Shown here: positions 38,521-48,920 of the stretch, one piece after another | Numbering within the stretch: position 1 is the stretch's first letter | Layout of the letters: every line of letters begins with the position of its first letter | Origin: Alteromonas sp. IB21 | GTDB lineage: Bacteria; Pseudomonadota; Gammaproteobacteria; Enterobacterales; Alteromonadaceae | DNA length: 64,000 nt | Assembly (NCBI RefSeq): GCF_016405965.1 | Contig: NZ_JAEFCD010000008.1 | Coordinates: 96,209 to 160,208 of the forward strand | Reading direction: 5' to 3' | Notes under the pieces: model-generated | The model's database searches: none | Seen by the model: only the letters and a program-made list of their open reading frames with translations | What the model was told of the DNA's origin: nothing | Translations under genes and position numbers: made by a program

Positions 38521-39369
38521 ATGGCTTATCTTCTCCCCGCTGAGTTTGCAACCAAAATGGTAGATGCAGGCGAAGCAAAGATCTATATGTCTACACGGGA
38601 TACCCTAATCCGCGCATTCATGGCAGGTGCAATATTAGCTTTAGCCGCCGTATTTGCTATTACTATCGCGGTTCAAACTGGCATATTTTTGCTGGGGGCC
38701 GTACTGTTCCCCGTCGGTTTTTGTATGTTGTACCTTATGGGGTTCGACCTTTTAACCGGCGTATTTGTGCTTACACCACTAGCGTGGCTAGCTCAACGCC
38801 CAGGTGTAACGCCTAAACAAATTCTACGAAATTGGGGGTTAGTTTTTTTAGGTAACTTTGGCGGTGCATTGACGGTGGCCTTTATGATGTCGTTTGTCTT
38901 CACTATGGGCTATAACGTTGATGGCGGTGCTATAGCGACCAAAGTAGCCAGCATCGGTGAGGCTCGCACATTAGGTTATGCAGAACATGGCGTTGCAGGT
39001 TGGTTCACCATTTTCATTCGCGGCATGCTGTGCAACTGGATGGTATCGCTAGGTGTTGTCGGTGCAATGATTTCAACCCATGTTAGTGGCAAAGTATTGG
39101 CCATGTGGATGCCAATCATGCTGTTCTTCTTCATGGGCTTTGAACACTCAGTTGTAAACATGTTCCTTTTCCCATTCGGTCTGATCATGGGCGGCGAATT
39201 CTCTGTCATGGACTACTTCATCTGGAATGAAATTCCAACTGCACTGGGTAACTTAGTAGGTGGATTAGCCTTTACTGGCCTTACACTGTATACCACTCAC
39301 GTGAAGACGCTACCAAAACGTACAATCCCTGTTGATAAGGCAGCGGCATCGCAAACGCTGCCTGTTTAA
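38521..39369 (+). CDS. Formate/nitrite transporter (FocA/NirC family)
   Basis: Inner-membrane pentameric channel family for formate, nitrite or hydrosulfide, 282 residues with six predicted TM helices. The half-helix signature GNFGGALTVAFM and the later HSVVNMFLFPFGLIMGG are characteristic. Given the sigma-54 promoter, the leader and the cyanase gene downstream, nitrite (or another small nitrogen anion such as cyanate) is the favoured substrate; this is inference. No ribosome site of full strength is seen; AAGGTG lies just upstream of the ATG. Confidence 0.9.
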   Translation: MAYLLPAEFATKMVDAGEAKIYMSTRDTLIRAFMAGAILALAAVFAITIAVQTGIFLLGAVLFPVGFCMLYLMGFDLLTGVFVLTPLAWLAQRPGVTPKQILRNWGLVFLGNFGGALTVAFMMSFVFTMGYNVDGGAIATKVASIGEARTLGYAEHGVAGWFTIFIRGMLCNWMVSLGVVGAMISTHVSGKVLAMWMPIMLFFFMGFEHSVVNMFLFPFGLIMGGEFSVMDYFIWNEIPTALGNLVGGLAFTGLTLYTTHVKTLPKRTIPVDKAAASQTLPV

Positions 39370-39385
39370 TCAATATTCCTCGCCC

Positions 39386-39432
39386 TGATGCCTTCACGAC
39401 CTACCCCAACAGAACTGGTCGTGATGGCATTA
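39386..39432 (+). promoter_or_regulatory. Long hairpin between channel and kinase genes
   Basis: TGATGCCTTCACGACC (39386-39401) pairs with GGTCGTGATGGCATTA (39417-39432), 16 bp with two mispairs and a 15-nt loop, and no T tract. It could act as an mRNA stabiliser or processing site that sets different levels for the channel and the downstream genes. It contains two in-frame ATGs that are unlikely starts for this reason. Confidence 0.55.
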
Positions 39433-39495
39433 TCCGTTTCCGTCAAAGTCGATAATCAAGTCAATGATGTAGTAAACAGGAAAGAAGCAATAAAC

Positions 39496-41481
39496 ATGTG
39501 TAAGCAAGCAGGGCTAAATAATTCGAACTATTCGCTACCATGCAAACTTAGTGTGAGTGCCTATTCAACACGCGGCGTAAAGGCAATAAACCAAGATGCC
39601 TATGCTTACCATATTTCCTCTAACGGACTTAACCAAAGTAACGTTTTTGTAATTGCAGACGGTGTGAGTAGTAGCACTGTTAGTCAGGTTGCTAGCGATT
39701 TTGCCACTAGCCAGTTCATTAAGCTATTTAATATAGCACCCGAACAATGGTCAGTTAAAACACGCGCCGAAACCGTTGTAAAAGAAATAAATGCACGGCT
39801 TTATACCCGCACGCAAAAAAGCCCCTTTTGCTATACCCCAGAAAAAGGTTACGTTTGCACCCTTTCTGTGGCAATTATAACGGATAACCACGTGGATGTA
39901 TTTCACGTGGGAGATTGCCAAATTCAGGTTGCGTCAGAAGACCTGAAAGCTCCGGTTTTGCTTACTCGACCTCATCGTCAAGTATCAGATAGCGCCCCTT
40001 CGCACACTTACCTTTTAAATGCATTAGGCGCAAAGGCGAGCGTCGACATTGACCACACGTCATTCACCTTAGCATCTTCGAGTACTCTAGCAATAAGTAG
40101 TGACGGCGTTTATGAATTTGTATCACTACCTGACATACTTAACAACATTAATCGGGCCGACACGTTTTCTGAAAACCAAGCAGAAAGCGTGGTACACGAG
40201 GCATTTCATAACGGAAGTGAAGATAACCTCACCCTACTCCTTATAAAGTTCAAATTCTGTCTTATTAATGGTGACAACGACAATGAACGGCGGGCTCACT
40301 CAACCAGCGACTTGGGGTGCTCAAGTGAGACAGTTTCTTCTCAAGCTATGTCTTCACAACCTACCTCTACCAAACCTTGCTCTTCTAAGCTTGGCCGGCT
40401 CTACTCTATTTCGGGCGCTAGAAATGCCGATGTATCTGATGCTGATATACATGAGGCTGCTAACAACCTATTTGTTGAACCGGTGCTTTTGCAAAACAAT
40501 GGCGACTCCGCTTTGGCTGAACTCAGTGCCGGCAATGAGATTGATGGCTTTACTTTATCGCGTCAGCTATACAGTTCTGCGCGAAGCCACGTTTTTATCG
40601 CCACGCTTACAGCGTCAGCAGGCGCCAAGAGACACGGCCCTGTCGTTATTAAAGCACCGGCCACCGACTTCACCCAGTCACCAGAAATGCTAAACGGTTT
40701 TTTAATAGAGAGTTGGTTTTCGAGACGGGTTAATTCAGCTCATGTTATCAAGAGCCCGATGTTTAAGGATTTAGGTCTGCCTCACACACCTTCAGCGTTT
40801 TACAGCGTCAGTGAGTATGTGCAAGGCCAAACATTGGCGCAATGGTCTATCGATAATCCGACGCCTACTTTGGAGCAAGTAAGAAATATTATCGAACAGG
40901 TTGGCAAAGGGCTACAGGCTCTTCACCGACAAGGTATTCTTCACAGAGATATACGCCTAGAAAATGTAATCATTAGCGCGCAAGGTCACTGCACCATTAT
41001 TGATCTTGGTTCTGCGGCCTTGGCCGAAGCCCCTAGCCTTTATAGCGATGCACCTATCCCAGGTACTGCGCTTTTCGCTGCGCCTGAGTATTTCTTAGGT
41101 AATATAGGAACCGAACGTTCTGATTTGTTCTCTTTAGCCGTACTGACTTATTATCTGTTATGTGGCCGTTATCCCTACCATACTAAGCTCGCCCACTGCC
41201 ATACCTTTGCTGAACAGAAGAAACTTAAGTACGAAACGGCGCTAGACTCCAAACGACCTATTCCAGTATGGGTTGATAGTGCACTCAAGCGAGCGTTACA
41301 CGTGAATCCTGATAAACGCTTTTCATCGCTCTCTGAATTTATCTATGCGCTTCGCTACCCGAATCCATCACATCACACGGCGTATGAGCCATTAGTGAAA
41401 AAACACCCTCTTTTCGTTTACAAAGTGCTAGTGCTGGCACTTATTTTCAGCAACTTAGTTACGCTCATCTTGATTAACTAA
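39496..41481 (+). CDS. Fused PP2C phosphatase and Ser/Thr protein kinase, membrane-anchored
   Basis: One chain of about 661 residues with an N-terminal PP2C domain (NQDAYAYH, VIADGVSSS, DVFHVGDC, GSEDNLT metal-site motifs), a linker of about 70 residues, a Hanks-type kinase domain (VVIKAP lysine, LHRDIRLENVI catalytic loop, IDLGSAA in place of DFG, FAAPEYF) and a C-terminal TM helix. Such bifunctional proteins sit in nitrate/nitrite assimilation operons of marine gammaproteobacteria. ATG 39496 is chosen because PP2C homology begins soon after it; ATG 39388 and 39424 lie in a hairpin without ribosome sites. The target protein is unknown. Confidence 0.85.
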   Translation: MCKQAGLNNSNYSLPCKLSVSAYSTRGVKAINQDAYAYHISSNGLNQSNVFVIADGVSSSTVSQVASDFATSQFIKLFNIAPEQWSVKTRAETVVKEINARLYTRTQKSPFCYTPEKGYVCTLSVAIITDNHVDVFHVGDCQIQVASEDLKAPVLLTRPHRQVSDSAPSHTYLLNALGAKASVDIDHTSFTLASSSTLAISSDGVYEFVSLPDILNNINRADTFSENQAESVVHEAFHNGSEDNLTLLLIKFKFCLINGDNDNERRAHSTSDLGCSSETVSSQAMSSQPTSTKPCSSKLGRLYSISGARNADVSDADIHEAANNLFVEPVLLQNNGDSALAELSAGNEIDGFTLSRQLYSSARSHVFIATLTASAGAKRHGPVVIKAPATDFTQSPEMLNGFLIESWFSRRVNSAHVIKSPMFKDLGLPHTPSAFYSVSEYVQGQTLAQWSIDNPTPTLEQVRNIIEQVGKGLQALHRQGILHRDIRLENVIISAQGHCTIIDLGSAALAEAPSLYSDAPIPGTALFAAPEYFLGNIGTERSDLFSLAVLTYYLLCGRYPYHTKLAHCHTFAEQKKLKYETALDSKRPIPVWVDSALKRALHVNPDKRFSSLSEFIYALRYPNPSHHTAYEPLVKKHPLFVYKVLVLALIFSNLVTLILIN

Positions 41482-41499
41482 CCCTTTAAGGAAATTCAA

Positions 41500-41949
41500 A
41501 TGATTACTTCTAGAACCCAAGTTACCGACATGATCCAGTCAGCCAAAATTTTAAAAAGCATAAAATGGAGTCAGATTGCAGAAGTGGTTGGACAGTCAAA
41601 AGAATGGAGTACCGCTGCTTGCTTAGGCCAAATGGCCATGACAAAACAACAAGCCGAAGCCGTGGGCGCGTTGCTTGAACTTAGTGACGAAGCTATCGCC
41701 TGGCTTCAAATCGTCCCTTACAAAGGCTCGTTACCCACGGAAGTACCTACCGACCCGCTTATTTATCGCTGGTATGAATTAGTTAGCGTTTACGGTACAA
41801 CGCTAAAAGAGCTTATTCATGAAGAGTTTGGCGACGGCATCATGAGCGCAATCGATTTCTCCATGGATTTACAGCGAGAGAACGACCCTAAAGGCGACAG
41901 AGTTAGCGTGGTGATGTCTGGGAAATTTCTGCCGTATAAGATGTACTAA
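41500..41949 (+). CDS. cynS: Cyanase (cyanate hydratase)
   Basis: Decamer enzyme of 149 residues that converts cyanate and bicarbonate to ammonia and CO2, giving nitrogen and detoxification. The conserved core YRWYELVSVYGTTLKELIHE contains the catalytic Arg and Glu, and GIMSAIDF the catalytic Ser; the N-terminal helix-turn-helix-like domain is intact. AAGGAAATTCAA precedes the ATG, 18 bp after the kinase gene, so it shares its transcript. No cynR or cynT is present, which fits nitrogen control instead of cyanate-induced CynR control. Confidence 0.96.
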   Translation: MITSRTQVTDMIQSAKILKSIKWSQIAEVVGQSKEWSTAACLGQMAMTKQQAEAVGALLELSDEAIAWLQIVPYKGSLPTEVPTDPLIYRWYELVSVYGTTLKELIHEEFGDGIMSAIDFSMDLQRENDPKGDRVSVVMSGKFLPYKMY

Positions 41950-41978
41950 AAGTATGTCAGCACGTGACACATTCGGCA

Positions 41979-42012
41979 TAAAAAAAGCCGGTCATGCGAC
42001 CGGCTTCTTAGT
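41979..42012. terminator. Bidirectional terminator between cynS and fusB
   Basis: AAGCCGGTC (41985-41993) pairs with GACCGGCTT (41998-42006) with loop ATGC. On the minus strand it is followed by a good T run, so it mainly ends the EF-G gene; it also lies just after cynS. Confidence 0.85.
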
Positions 42013-42062
42013 ATTTTTGAAGCGTTAGCTGACCTAGGCCAGCTAACGTTCGCAAAGGCTAA

Positions 42063-44150
42063 TTACTTAGCTGCTTTACGTGCTTTCGCTTCTTCAATTA
42101 CTTTGTCAGCTACGTTCTGAGGACATGCTGTGTAGTGGCTGAATTCCATAGAGAACTGACCACGACCAGATGTAATAGTACGAAGGTGACCGATGTAACC
42201 AAACATCTCAGATAGCGGTACGTCAGCCTTGATGCGAACGCCAGTAGCGCCAGCTTCTTGGTCTTTGATCATACCACGACGACGGTTAAGGTCACCGATT
42301 ACGTCACCCACGTTGTCTTCTGGGCTGAACACGTCAACTTTCATGATTGGCTCAAGAATCTGAGGACCTGCTTTTGGCATTGACTGACGGAATGCGCCTT
42401 TCGCTGCAATTTCAAACGCGATTGCTGATGAGTCAACTGCGTGGAAACCACCGTCGTAAAGTTCAACTTCAACGTCTAATACTGGGTAGCCAGCTAGAGG
42501 ACCCACATCCATCATGCCTTTGAAGCCTTTCTCAATGGCTGGGAAGAATTCTTTAGGTACGTTACCACCAACAACGCTAGATACGAACTTAAAGCCAGAG
42601 TTAGTTTCGCCTGGACGGATGCGGTAATCAATCTTACCGAACTGACCAGAACCACCAGACTGCTTCTTGTGCGTGTAGCTGTCTTCAACCGCTTGCGTGA
42701 TAGTTTCACGATAAGCAACCTGAGGTTGACCAACGATCAGTTCAACGCCGTAGGTACGCTTCAAGATGTCTACTTTGATATCTAGGTGAAGCTCACCCAT
42801 ACCTTTAAGGATGGTTTCGCCTGAATCTTCGTCAGTTTCAACTTGGAAAGATGGATCTTCTGCTACTAGCTTACCGATAGCAAGAGACATCTTTTCGTTA
42901 GCGCCTTTGTCTTTTGGCTTAACCGCAATCGAGATTACTGGCTCAGGGAAGATCATTGGCTCTAGTGTACAAGGGCTCTTCGGATCACATAGCGTGTGAC
43001 CAGTTTGAACGTTCTTCATACCTACGATAGCAATGATGTCGCCTGCCTGTGCAGACGATAACTCTGTACGGTCGTTCGCGTGCATTTCTACCATACGGCC
43101 AACACGTTCAGTCTTACCAGTAGCAGAGTTAAGAATAGTGTCACCCTTGTTCAGCTTACCAGAGTAAATACGTACGAAAGTCAAGGCACCGAAACGGTCG
43201 TCCATGATTTTGAACGCAAGCGCACGGAACGGCTCGTCAACAGATACAGTTGCAACTTCACCAGTAGGCTCACCCGTTTCTTCGTCAGTTAGATCTTGTG
43301 GATCAACTTCTGTCGGAGAAGGTAAGAAATCAATAACTGCGTCAAGAACAAGCTGAATACCTTTGTTCTTGAAAGCAGAACCACAGTAAGTTGGGAAGAA
43401 AGACATATCGCGCGTACCTTTACGGATACAACGCTTGATATCTTCTAGAGACGGCTCTTCACCATCCATATAAGCCATCATTAGGTCGTCGTCTTGCTCA
43501 ACCGCAGTTTCGATCATTTGCTCGCGGTATTCTTGCGCTTTCTCAACCATATCTTCTGGAATATCTACGATTTCGTAGTTTTCAGGAAGACCTGAGTCAT
43601 CCCAGATATACGCTTTCATGTCTAGAAGGTTAACAACACCTTTAAAGTCGTCTTCGATACCGATTGGCAGCGTCATTACTAGTGGGTTAGCAGCAAGTAC
43701 TTTCTTAACTTGCCCAACAACACGGTAGAAGTCTGCACCCATACGGTCTAGTTTGTTCACGAAGATTACACGTGCAACTTCTGATTCGTTAGCATAACGC
43801 CAGTTAGTTTCTGACTGAGGCTCAACGCCGCCAGAACCACAGAATACACCGATACCGCCGTCTAGTACTTTAAGTGAACGATATACTTCAACTGTAAAGT
43901 CAACGTGTCCCGGAGTATCGATGATGTTCATGCGATGATCTTTCCAGAAACAGGTTGTTGCCGCTGACTGGATAGTAATACCACGCTCAGCTTCCTGCTC
44001 CATGAAGTCAGTTGTTGATTCACCATCGTGAACCTCACCAGTTTTATGGATTTTACCAGTAAGCTTCAAGATACGTTCTGTTGTGGTAGTTTTACCCGCG
44101 TCTACGTGGGCGAAAATACCAATGTTTCTGTATAAAGATAAGTCTGACAT
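42063..44150 (-). CDS. fusB: Elongation factor G, second (FusB-type) copy
   Basis: Translational GTPase of 695 residues with G1 [13 protein letters not shown], switch [20 protein letters not shown] and the domain IV tip region. The N-terminus [20 protein letters not shown] and the insert [20 protein letters not shown] mark the EF-G 2 type found as a stand-alone gene in Vibrio, Shewanella and Alteromonas, distinct from fusA of the str operon. It is monocistronic here, away from ribosomal protein genes. Whether it works in translocation, ribosome recycling or both is not known from sequence. Confidence 0.92.
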   Translation of the reverse strand: MSDLSLYRNIGIFAHVDAGKTTTTERILKLTGKIHKTGEVHDGESTTDFMEQEAERGITIQSAATTCFWKDHRMNIIDTPGHVDFTVEVYRSLKVLDGGIGVFCGSGGVEPQSETNWRYANESEVARVIFVNKLDRMGADFYRVVGQVKKVLAANPLVMTLPIGIEDDFKGVVNLLDMKAYIWDDSGLPENYEIVDIPEDMVEKAQEYREQMIETAVEQDDDLMMAYMDGEEPSLEDIKRCIRKGTRDMSFFPTYCGSAFKNKGIQLVLDAVIDFLPSPTEVDPQDLTDEETGEPTGEVATVSVDEPFRALAFKIMDDRFGALTFVRIYSGKLNKGDTILNSATGKTERVGRMVEMHANDRTELSSAQAGDIIAIVGMKNVQTGHTLCDPKSPCTLEPMIFPEPVISIAVKPKDKGANEKMSLAIGKLVAEDPSFQVETDEDSGETILKGMGELHLDIKVDILKRTYGVELIVGQPQVAYRETITQAVEDSYTHKKQSGGSGQFGKIDYRIRPGETNSGFKFVSSVVGGNVPKEFFPAIEKGFKGMMDVGPLAGYPVLDVEVELYDGGFHAVDSSAIAFEIAAKGAFRQSMPKAGPQILEPIMKVDVFSPEDNVGDVIGDLNRRRGMIKDQEAGATGVRIKADVPLSEMFGYIGHLRTITSGRGQFSMEFSHYTACPQNVADKVIEEAKARKAAK

Positions 44151-44333
44151 TAGTTCACTTTCATTGGTTCAGAGTAAAAAAACGGCCGGATTATAAAGGA
44201 TTTCTATACCAAATTTACACCTTTTTTGGCATAAACCGTGGATTTGTTTGCTTAAATCCGCACCAGCATTAATTCTTTTCTATAAGTATCAACAACTTAA
44301 TTAGTTGTGACACTTTTTTGAAAAATAACAAAA

Positions 44334-45431
44334 TCACACCTCATCTTTTGAAGTGCGAACAATTGTTACTGTAACTTCATCTCTGTCGTGGTAGAGATGC
44401 CTAACTTTTACCGCGAATGCATCGTCTAGAGCATTTAAACGGCTATTTAGCAACGCCATGGCTTCAACTACAGTTTCATAACGCTGTTTCATAGGTAACT
44501 TTAAATTAAAAATCGCGTGAGTCGCCCAATGCTTGATCAGCCAATCACCCATTAATTTCGCTACCCTATCAGGTTGTTCTATCATATCACATACAAGCAG
44601 ATCTACACGACCAAATTGTGGTCTATAGGTAAACCCGTCCGCAGCGTGATGTTCAACCAAACCCGTATTCATTAAACTGTCGGCAACGAGTCCGTTATCG
44701 ATAGCTTCAACATACATGCCCCGCTTAACCAGTTGATAAGTCCACCCACCAGGGCATGCGCCTAAATCGACGGCGCGACCTCCACTTCGAAGTACCTTAG
44801 CTTGCTGCTTATCACTGAGCATATTAACGAGCGCGTCTTCAAGTTTTAGCGTAGAACGGCTTGGCGCATCACTTGGGAATTTTAAACGGCAAATACCTAA
44901 GTGATCACGACTGGCATGACTGGGTAATGTATAGCCAATATGGCAAATTTCAAATGACGCGAAAAAAATATGGAGTTTAGGCTTACCTAGGTTCTCCTTT
45001 GCGGTTAACCATCCGGCCTGTCTTAACGCTTGGCGAAGGGGTACGGTAAACTTGCGGCAAAACTTTGCGAGAGTTTTTCCCTCTTCGGTGTCAGGGTATT
45101 CCACATCGACAGCACCAAAAATAGAAAATGGCTTTTCTACTTCCTTTAAGGCTTCTAACACTTGGCCCACTCTGTCTTCTTTCTCCACATCGCTGAGCGA
45201 GGCAAACACTGCCACCAGTTGACGAGGAAAGATACTTTCGTGAACCGCAAACTGAGTAATCGTTTGCTCTAACTGCGAACCATCATATAAATGGTACAGC
45301 ACAAAACCGCTGTTCTTTTTTGACACAGGGTAGCCATAGCATTGAGCTTCGCCGTATCGCGAGGTAAGTTCGTTGGCCGTATCGTTTTCGTAACCCGGGC
45401 GGCAATAACCCAAAATGCTGGTGTTAGACAT
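44334..45431 (-). CDS. rlmM: 23S rRNA 2'-O-ribose C2498 methyltransferase
   Basis: S-adenosylmethionine enzyme of 365 residues that methylates C2498 of 23S rRNA. An N-terminal THUMP-like region is followed by a Rossmann methyltransferase domain: AVDLGACPGGWTYQLVKRG is the SAM loop, VCDMIEQP carries the catalytic Asp and FNLKLPMKQR the Lys. The ATG overlaps the preceding ygdD-like gene by 8 bp, and the pair matches E. coli ygdD-rlmM. Confidence 0.95.
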   Translation of the reverse strand: MSNTSILGYCRPGYENDTANELTSRYGEAQCYGYPVSKKNSGFVLYHLYDGSQLEQTITQFAVHESIFPRQLVAVFASLSDVEKEDRVGQVLEALKEVEKPFSIFGAVDVEYPDTEEGKTLAKFCRKFTVPLRQALRQAGWLTAKENLGKPKLHIFFASFEICHIGYTLPSHASRDHLGICRLKFPSDAPSRSTLKLEDALVNMLSDKQQAKVLRSGGRAVDLGACPGGWTYQLVKRGMYVEAIDNGLVADSLMNTGLVEHHAADGFTYRPQFGRVDLLVCDMIEQPDRVAKLMGDWLIKHWATHAIFNLKLPMKQRYETVVEAMALLNSRLNALDDAFAVKVRHLYHDRDEVTVTIVRTSKDEV

Positions 45432-45867
45432 TACTTGCTCCCGGTTTTTGACTCGCCTGCTGTTTTACGCTCTTGTGCCCTTTTATTAAACCTATAACCA
45501 GAAGCCCCCAACCAACAATGAAGAACAGACCACCCAATGGGGTTATCGGGCCAAACCATTTTATGCCGCTGATAGACAAAGCATAAAGACTTCCACTAAA
45601 CAAAACTGTACCGATGACAAAACAAAATGCTACGCGATTACCCCATGTCGATGTAATAGAAAGCGCAGGTAAAAGTAACAGCGCTAACGCATGATACATT
45701 TGATAACGCACACCTATTTCAAAGGTATTAAGTTGCTGCGAAGTGAGTAGGCTTTTTAGACCATGTGCACCAAACGCGCCCAGTACTACTGCTAAGCCTG
45801 CCAACAGCGCGCCAATAATAAGATATGGTTTTGCAATGGTGGCTAAACCAATGTTTTCGTTTTTCAT
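45424..45867 (-). CDS. ygdD: DUF423 membrane protein (YgdD-like)
   Basis: Small inner-membrane protein of 147 residues with four hydrophobic helices; VLGAFGAHGLKSLLT is the DUF423 signature. Function unknown. It sits between a hydrolase gene and rlmM, as in the gcvA-ygdD-rlmM cluster of E. coli, but here with an extra hydrolase gene between gcvA and ygdD. Confidence 0.9.
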   Translation of the reverse strand: MKNENIGLATIAKPYLIIGALLAGLAVVLGAFGAHGLKSLLTSQQLNTFEIGVRYQMYHALALLLLPALSITSTWGNRVAFCFVIGTVLFSGSLYALSISGIKWFGPITPLGGLFFIVGWGLLVIGLIKGHKSVKQQASQKPGASNV

Positions 45868-45900
45868 TTAATTAATCTTTTGCCTTAATATTTGATGTAA

Positions 45901-46584
45901 TCACGGGTTACTTAAAACGCCACCTATAAAGGTAGCTGTTAACTCGGCGGCTTTGACAATATGTACTTGCTGAGTTTTACCACTCGCTTTGCGTGGCTTG
46001 AAGCTGTGATCGCCATCTTCTAGATATACACATTCTATATTTGAAGGTAGCCCATAACCTTCTACTTCGGCCTTTGTGCCAAAGGTATCTCGTTCACCCT
46101 GAACAATCAGCAGAGGTTTAGAAGCCGTTAGCAGATGCTCGGTGCGCGTTTTTTCAGGCCTACCTGGAGGATGAAAGGGATAGCCGAGCGCTATCGCACC
46201 TTTCACATTGCTCAGTTCCTCGTACACCATGGTTGCCATGCGTCCGCCCATCGACTTCCCACCAACGAAAACAGGAAGGTTATTCAACGTTTCCCTGTCG
46301 TTGCTAAACGATTCAGTCAAGGCGATAAAGTGTGACATTAGCTTTTCAGCTTTATCGGGCGGCCTACGCTTACCGGTAGCGTTTACAGTTTGCATATAAG
46401 GGAAATTAAAAAGTACGATAGATATTCCCTTTGCAACAAGGGCTTTTGCAACGTCTTGCATAAACGCATGCTCTTTACCTGCCCCTGCACCGTGCCCTAG
46501 TATCAAACAAGCGACAGGGTTATCTGCATCTAGCACTTCAATGTCAAAAGTATGGGCTTCAGGGCTTTCATTTTTACCAGACAT
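45901..46584 (-). CDS. Alpha/beta hydrolase of the KANL3/Tex30-like family
   Basis: A 227-residue protein with the LGHGAGAG oxyanion segment, nucleophile motif VGGKSMGGRM (Ser), Asp in VQGERDTFG and His in GDHSFKPRK. These mark the KANL3/Tex30 dienelactone-hydrolase-like family found in many bacteria. The substrate is unknown. It is 2 bp from gcvA on the same strand, and 33 bp before ygdD. Confidence 0.88.
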   Translation of the reverse strand: MSGKNESPEAHTFDIEVLDADNPVACLILGHGAGAGKEHAFMQDVAKALVAKGISIVLFNFPYMQTVNATGKRRPPDKAEKLMSHFIALTESFSNDRETLNNLPVFVGGKSMGGRMATMVYEELSNVKGAIALGYPFHPPGRPEKTRTEHLLTASKPLLIVQGERDTFGTKAEVEGYGLPSNIECVYLEDGDHSFKPRKASGKTQQVHIVKAAELTATFIGGVLSNP

Positions 46585-46586
46585 GA

Positions 46587-47489
46587 CTACAACAAATCCT
46601 CTTGCTCGGCTTCAACCAACGCTAACATCCAGTCTCTAAATGCCGCAATTTTTCCTAGTTCAGCTTGCGATTCCTCACACACCAAATAGAATGCATCACG
46701 ACTCTCTACCCTTTCTTCAAAAGGCATGACGAGACGCCCCGCCTCAATTTCAGGTCTTGCAAGCACCGTATTTCCTAACGCAATCCCCTGCCCTAACGCT
46801 GCTGCCTGTAACACCAACATGGAGTGACTGAAAACGGGACCATGGTTAACATTTACACCAAACACGCCTACGTGCTTCAACCAATTCTTCCACGCAGTAC
46901 GGCTTAAGTCGTGAAGCAGCACGTGGTGCCTCAAATCAGATAGACTGGATAAGGGTTTTGGACCTTGAAAAAGCATCGGTGAACAAAGCGGCGTCAAAAA
47001 CTCCCGGTGCAGCTGGTCGGCCTGAAGACCCGCCCAGCGCCCCTTCCCATAATAGATCGCCACGTCCACATCGTCCTCTAAGAAGCCTTCGTCAAAATCG
47101 ACCGCCTTGATTCGCACATCAATGTCTGGATGCGCCAAACTAAACTTATGAATACGAGGTACTAGCCACTGACTCGCAAAGCTTGGAGGCATAGCTACTG
47201 TAATAGCGCCCTTACTCCCTTTAGCAAGCAGCCTTTCCGTAGCGTCTTGTAAATGTTTGAAGATGTCTTTGAGTTCTAGAAAATAAGCCTGACCTTCTTC
47301 AGTCAAAAGCAAAGTTCTGTTGCGCCGAAGAAATAGCTTCATCGATAAGAAATCTTCTAGCGCTTTTATTTGATGACTAACCGCTGCTTGGGTAACAAAC
47401 AGTTCATCGGCGGCCTTGGTAAAGCTTAAATGGCGCGCGGCCGCTTCAAACGATTTTAGGGCATTGAGAGGGGGTAAACGTCGGTGCAT
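46587..47489 (-). CDS. gcvA: LysR-type regulator GcvA
   Basis: Regulator of the glycine cleavage operon, 300 residues. The N-terminus RLPPLNALKSFEAAARHLSF and the helix-turn-helix FTKAADELFVTQAAVSHQI are very close to E. coli GcvA, and the neighbours ygdD-rlmM support it. The gcvTHP operon is not in the window. The promoter should lie in 47490-47699, which is shared with a divergent small exported protein. Confidence 0.92.
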   Translation of the reverse strand: MHRRLPPLNALKSFEAAARHLSFTKAADELFVTQAAVSHQIKALEDFLSMKLFLRRNRTLLLTEEGQAYFLELKDIFKHLQDATERLLAKGSKGAITVAMPPSFASQWLVPRIHKFSLAHPDIDVRIKAVDFDEGFLEDDVDVAIYYGKGRWAGLQADQLHREFLTPLCSPMLFQGPKPLSSLSDLRHHVLLHDLSRTAWKNWLKHVGVFGVNVNHGPVFSHSMLVLQAAALGQGIALGNTVLARPEIEAGRLVMPFEERVESRDAFYLVCEESQAELGKIAAFRDWMLALVEAEQEDLL

Positions 47490-47705
47490 ATATCGTTTTT
47501 AATCCAGTGTGACCGAAGCATGACAAAATCATTAGTTTTTCTAATGTCAGCCCATACTTTTACTCGTTTTAACAATCACCACAATCTGACTATAATTTAC
47601 CCGAAATTAAAAAAGAGCATTTAATTTCAGTATTTTATGATGATTATTTGTTAAACATTTTAACATTCATCAACAATTATTTAATTATTTTTATTAGGTG
47701 TGAAT

Positions 47706-47984
47706 ATGAAAAAGTTATTATTAGCTAGTGTTTCTGTTATGGCATTCGCAAGTGCTGCTGCAAATGCTAACGCACAACCAGAAAAGATCAATCTTCAATC
47801 GTTAATCAACACTGCAATGACAAGCGTTAAAATGGCTGAAGTTCTGCCAGAAAACGACGCGCACATTGTTGTCAAGAAACAATCAAAAGCAATTCTTGCA
47901 GAAGAAATTCAGGTTCAGCTTCACAAGAACCTATTGGCAATGGCAAAAGGTGAAGAACGCATAAACGTCACTGAAGCGGAATAA
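47706..47984 (+). CDS. Small exported protein of unknown function
   Basis: A 92-residue protein with a clear Sec signal peptide (MKKLLLASVSVMAFASAAAN, cleavage likely after ANANA) and a short mature part of about 70 residues rich in Lys, Ala and Glu with no cysteine. I do not recognise a family. AGGTG at 47697-47701 supports ATG 47706; GTG 47700 is a weaker choice. It is divergent from gcvA and convergent with kdsA. It could be a periplasmic helper or a stress-related small protein. Confidence 0.7.
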   Translation: MKKLLLASVSVMAFASAAANANAQPEKINLQSLINTAMTSVKMAEVLPENDAHIVVKKQSKAILAEEIQVQLHKNLLAMAKGEERINVTEAE

Positions 47985-48005
47985 TCCACTTACACACCTG
48001 ATACG

Positions 48006-48029
48006 CATGCCGGTGCTTGCACCGGCATA
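48006..48029. terminator. Hairpin between the small exported gene and kdsA
   Basis: TGCCGGTGC (48008-48016) pairs with GCACCGGCA (48019-48027) with a very tight loop. No T tract follows on either strand, so it may be a weak terminator or a 3'-end stabiliser for the convergent genes. Confidence 0.5.
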
Positions 48030-48045
48030 CGCCATCAACAACTGC

Positions 48046-48903
<858 letters not shown>

Positions 48904-48920
48904 CTATTTCCCATTAAATC

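Noticed and set aside
39388..39495. N-terminal extension of the kinase-phosphatase from ATG 39388 or 39424
   Set aside because: Both codons lie in a strong hairpin, lack ribosome sites, and the added residues do not resemble a PP2C N-terminus.
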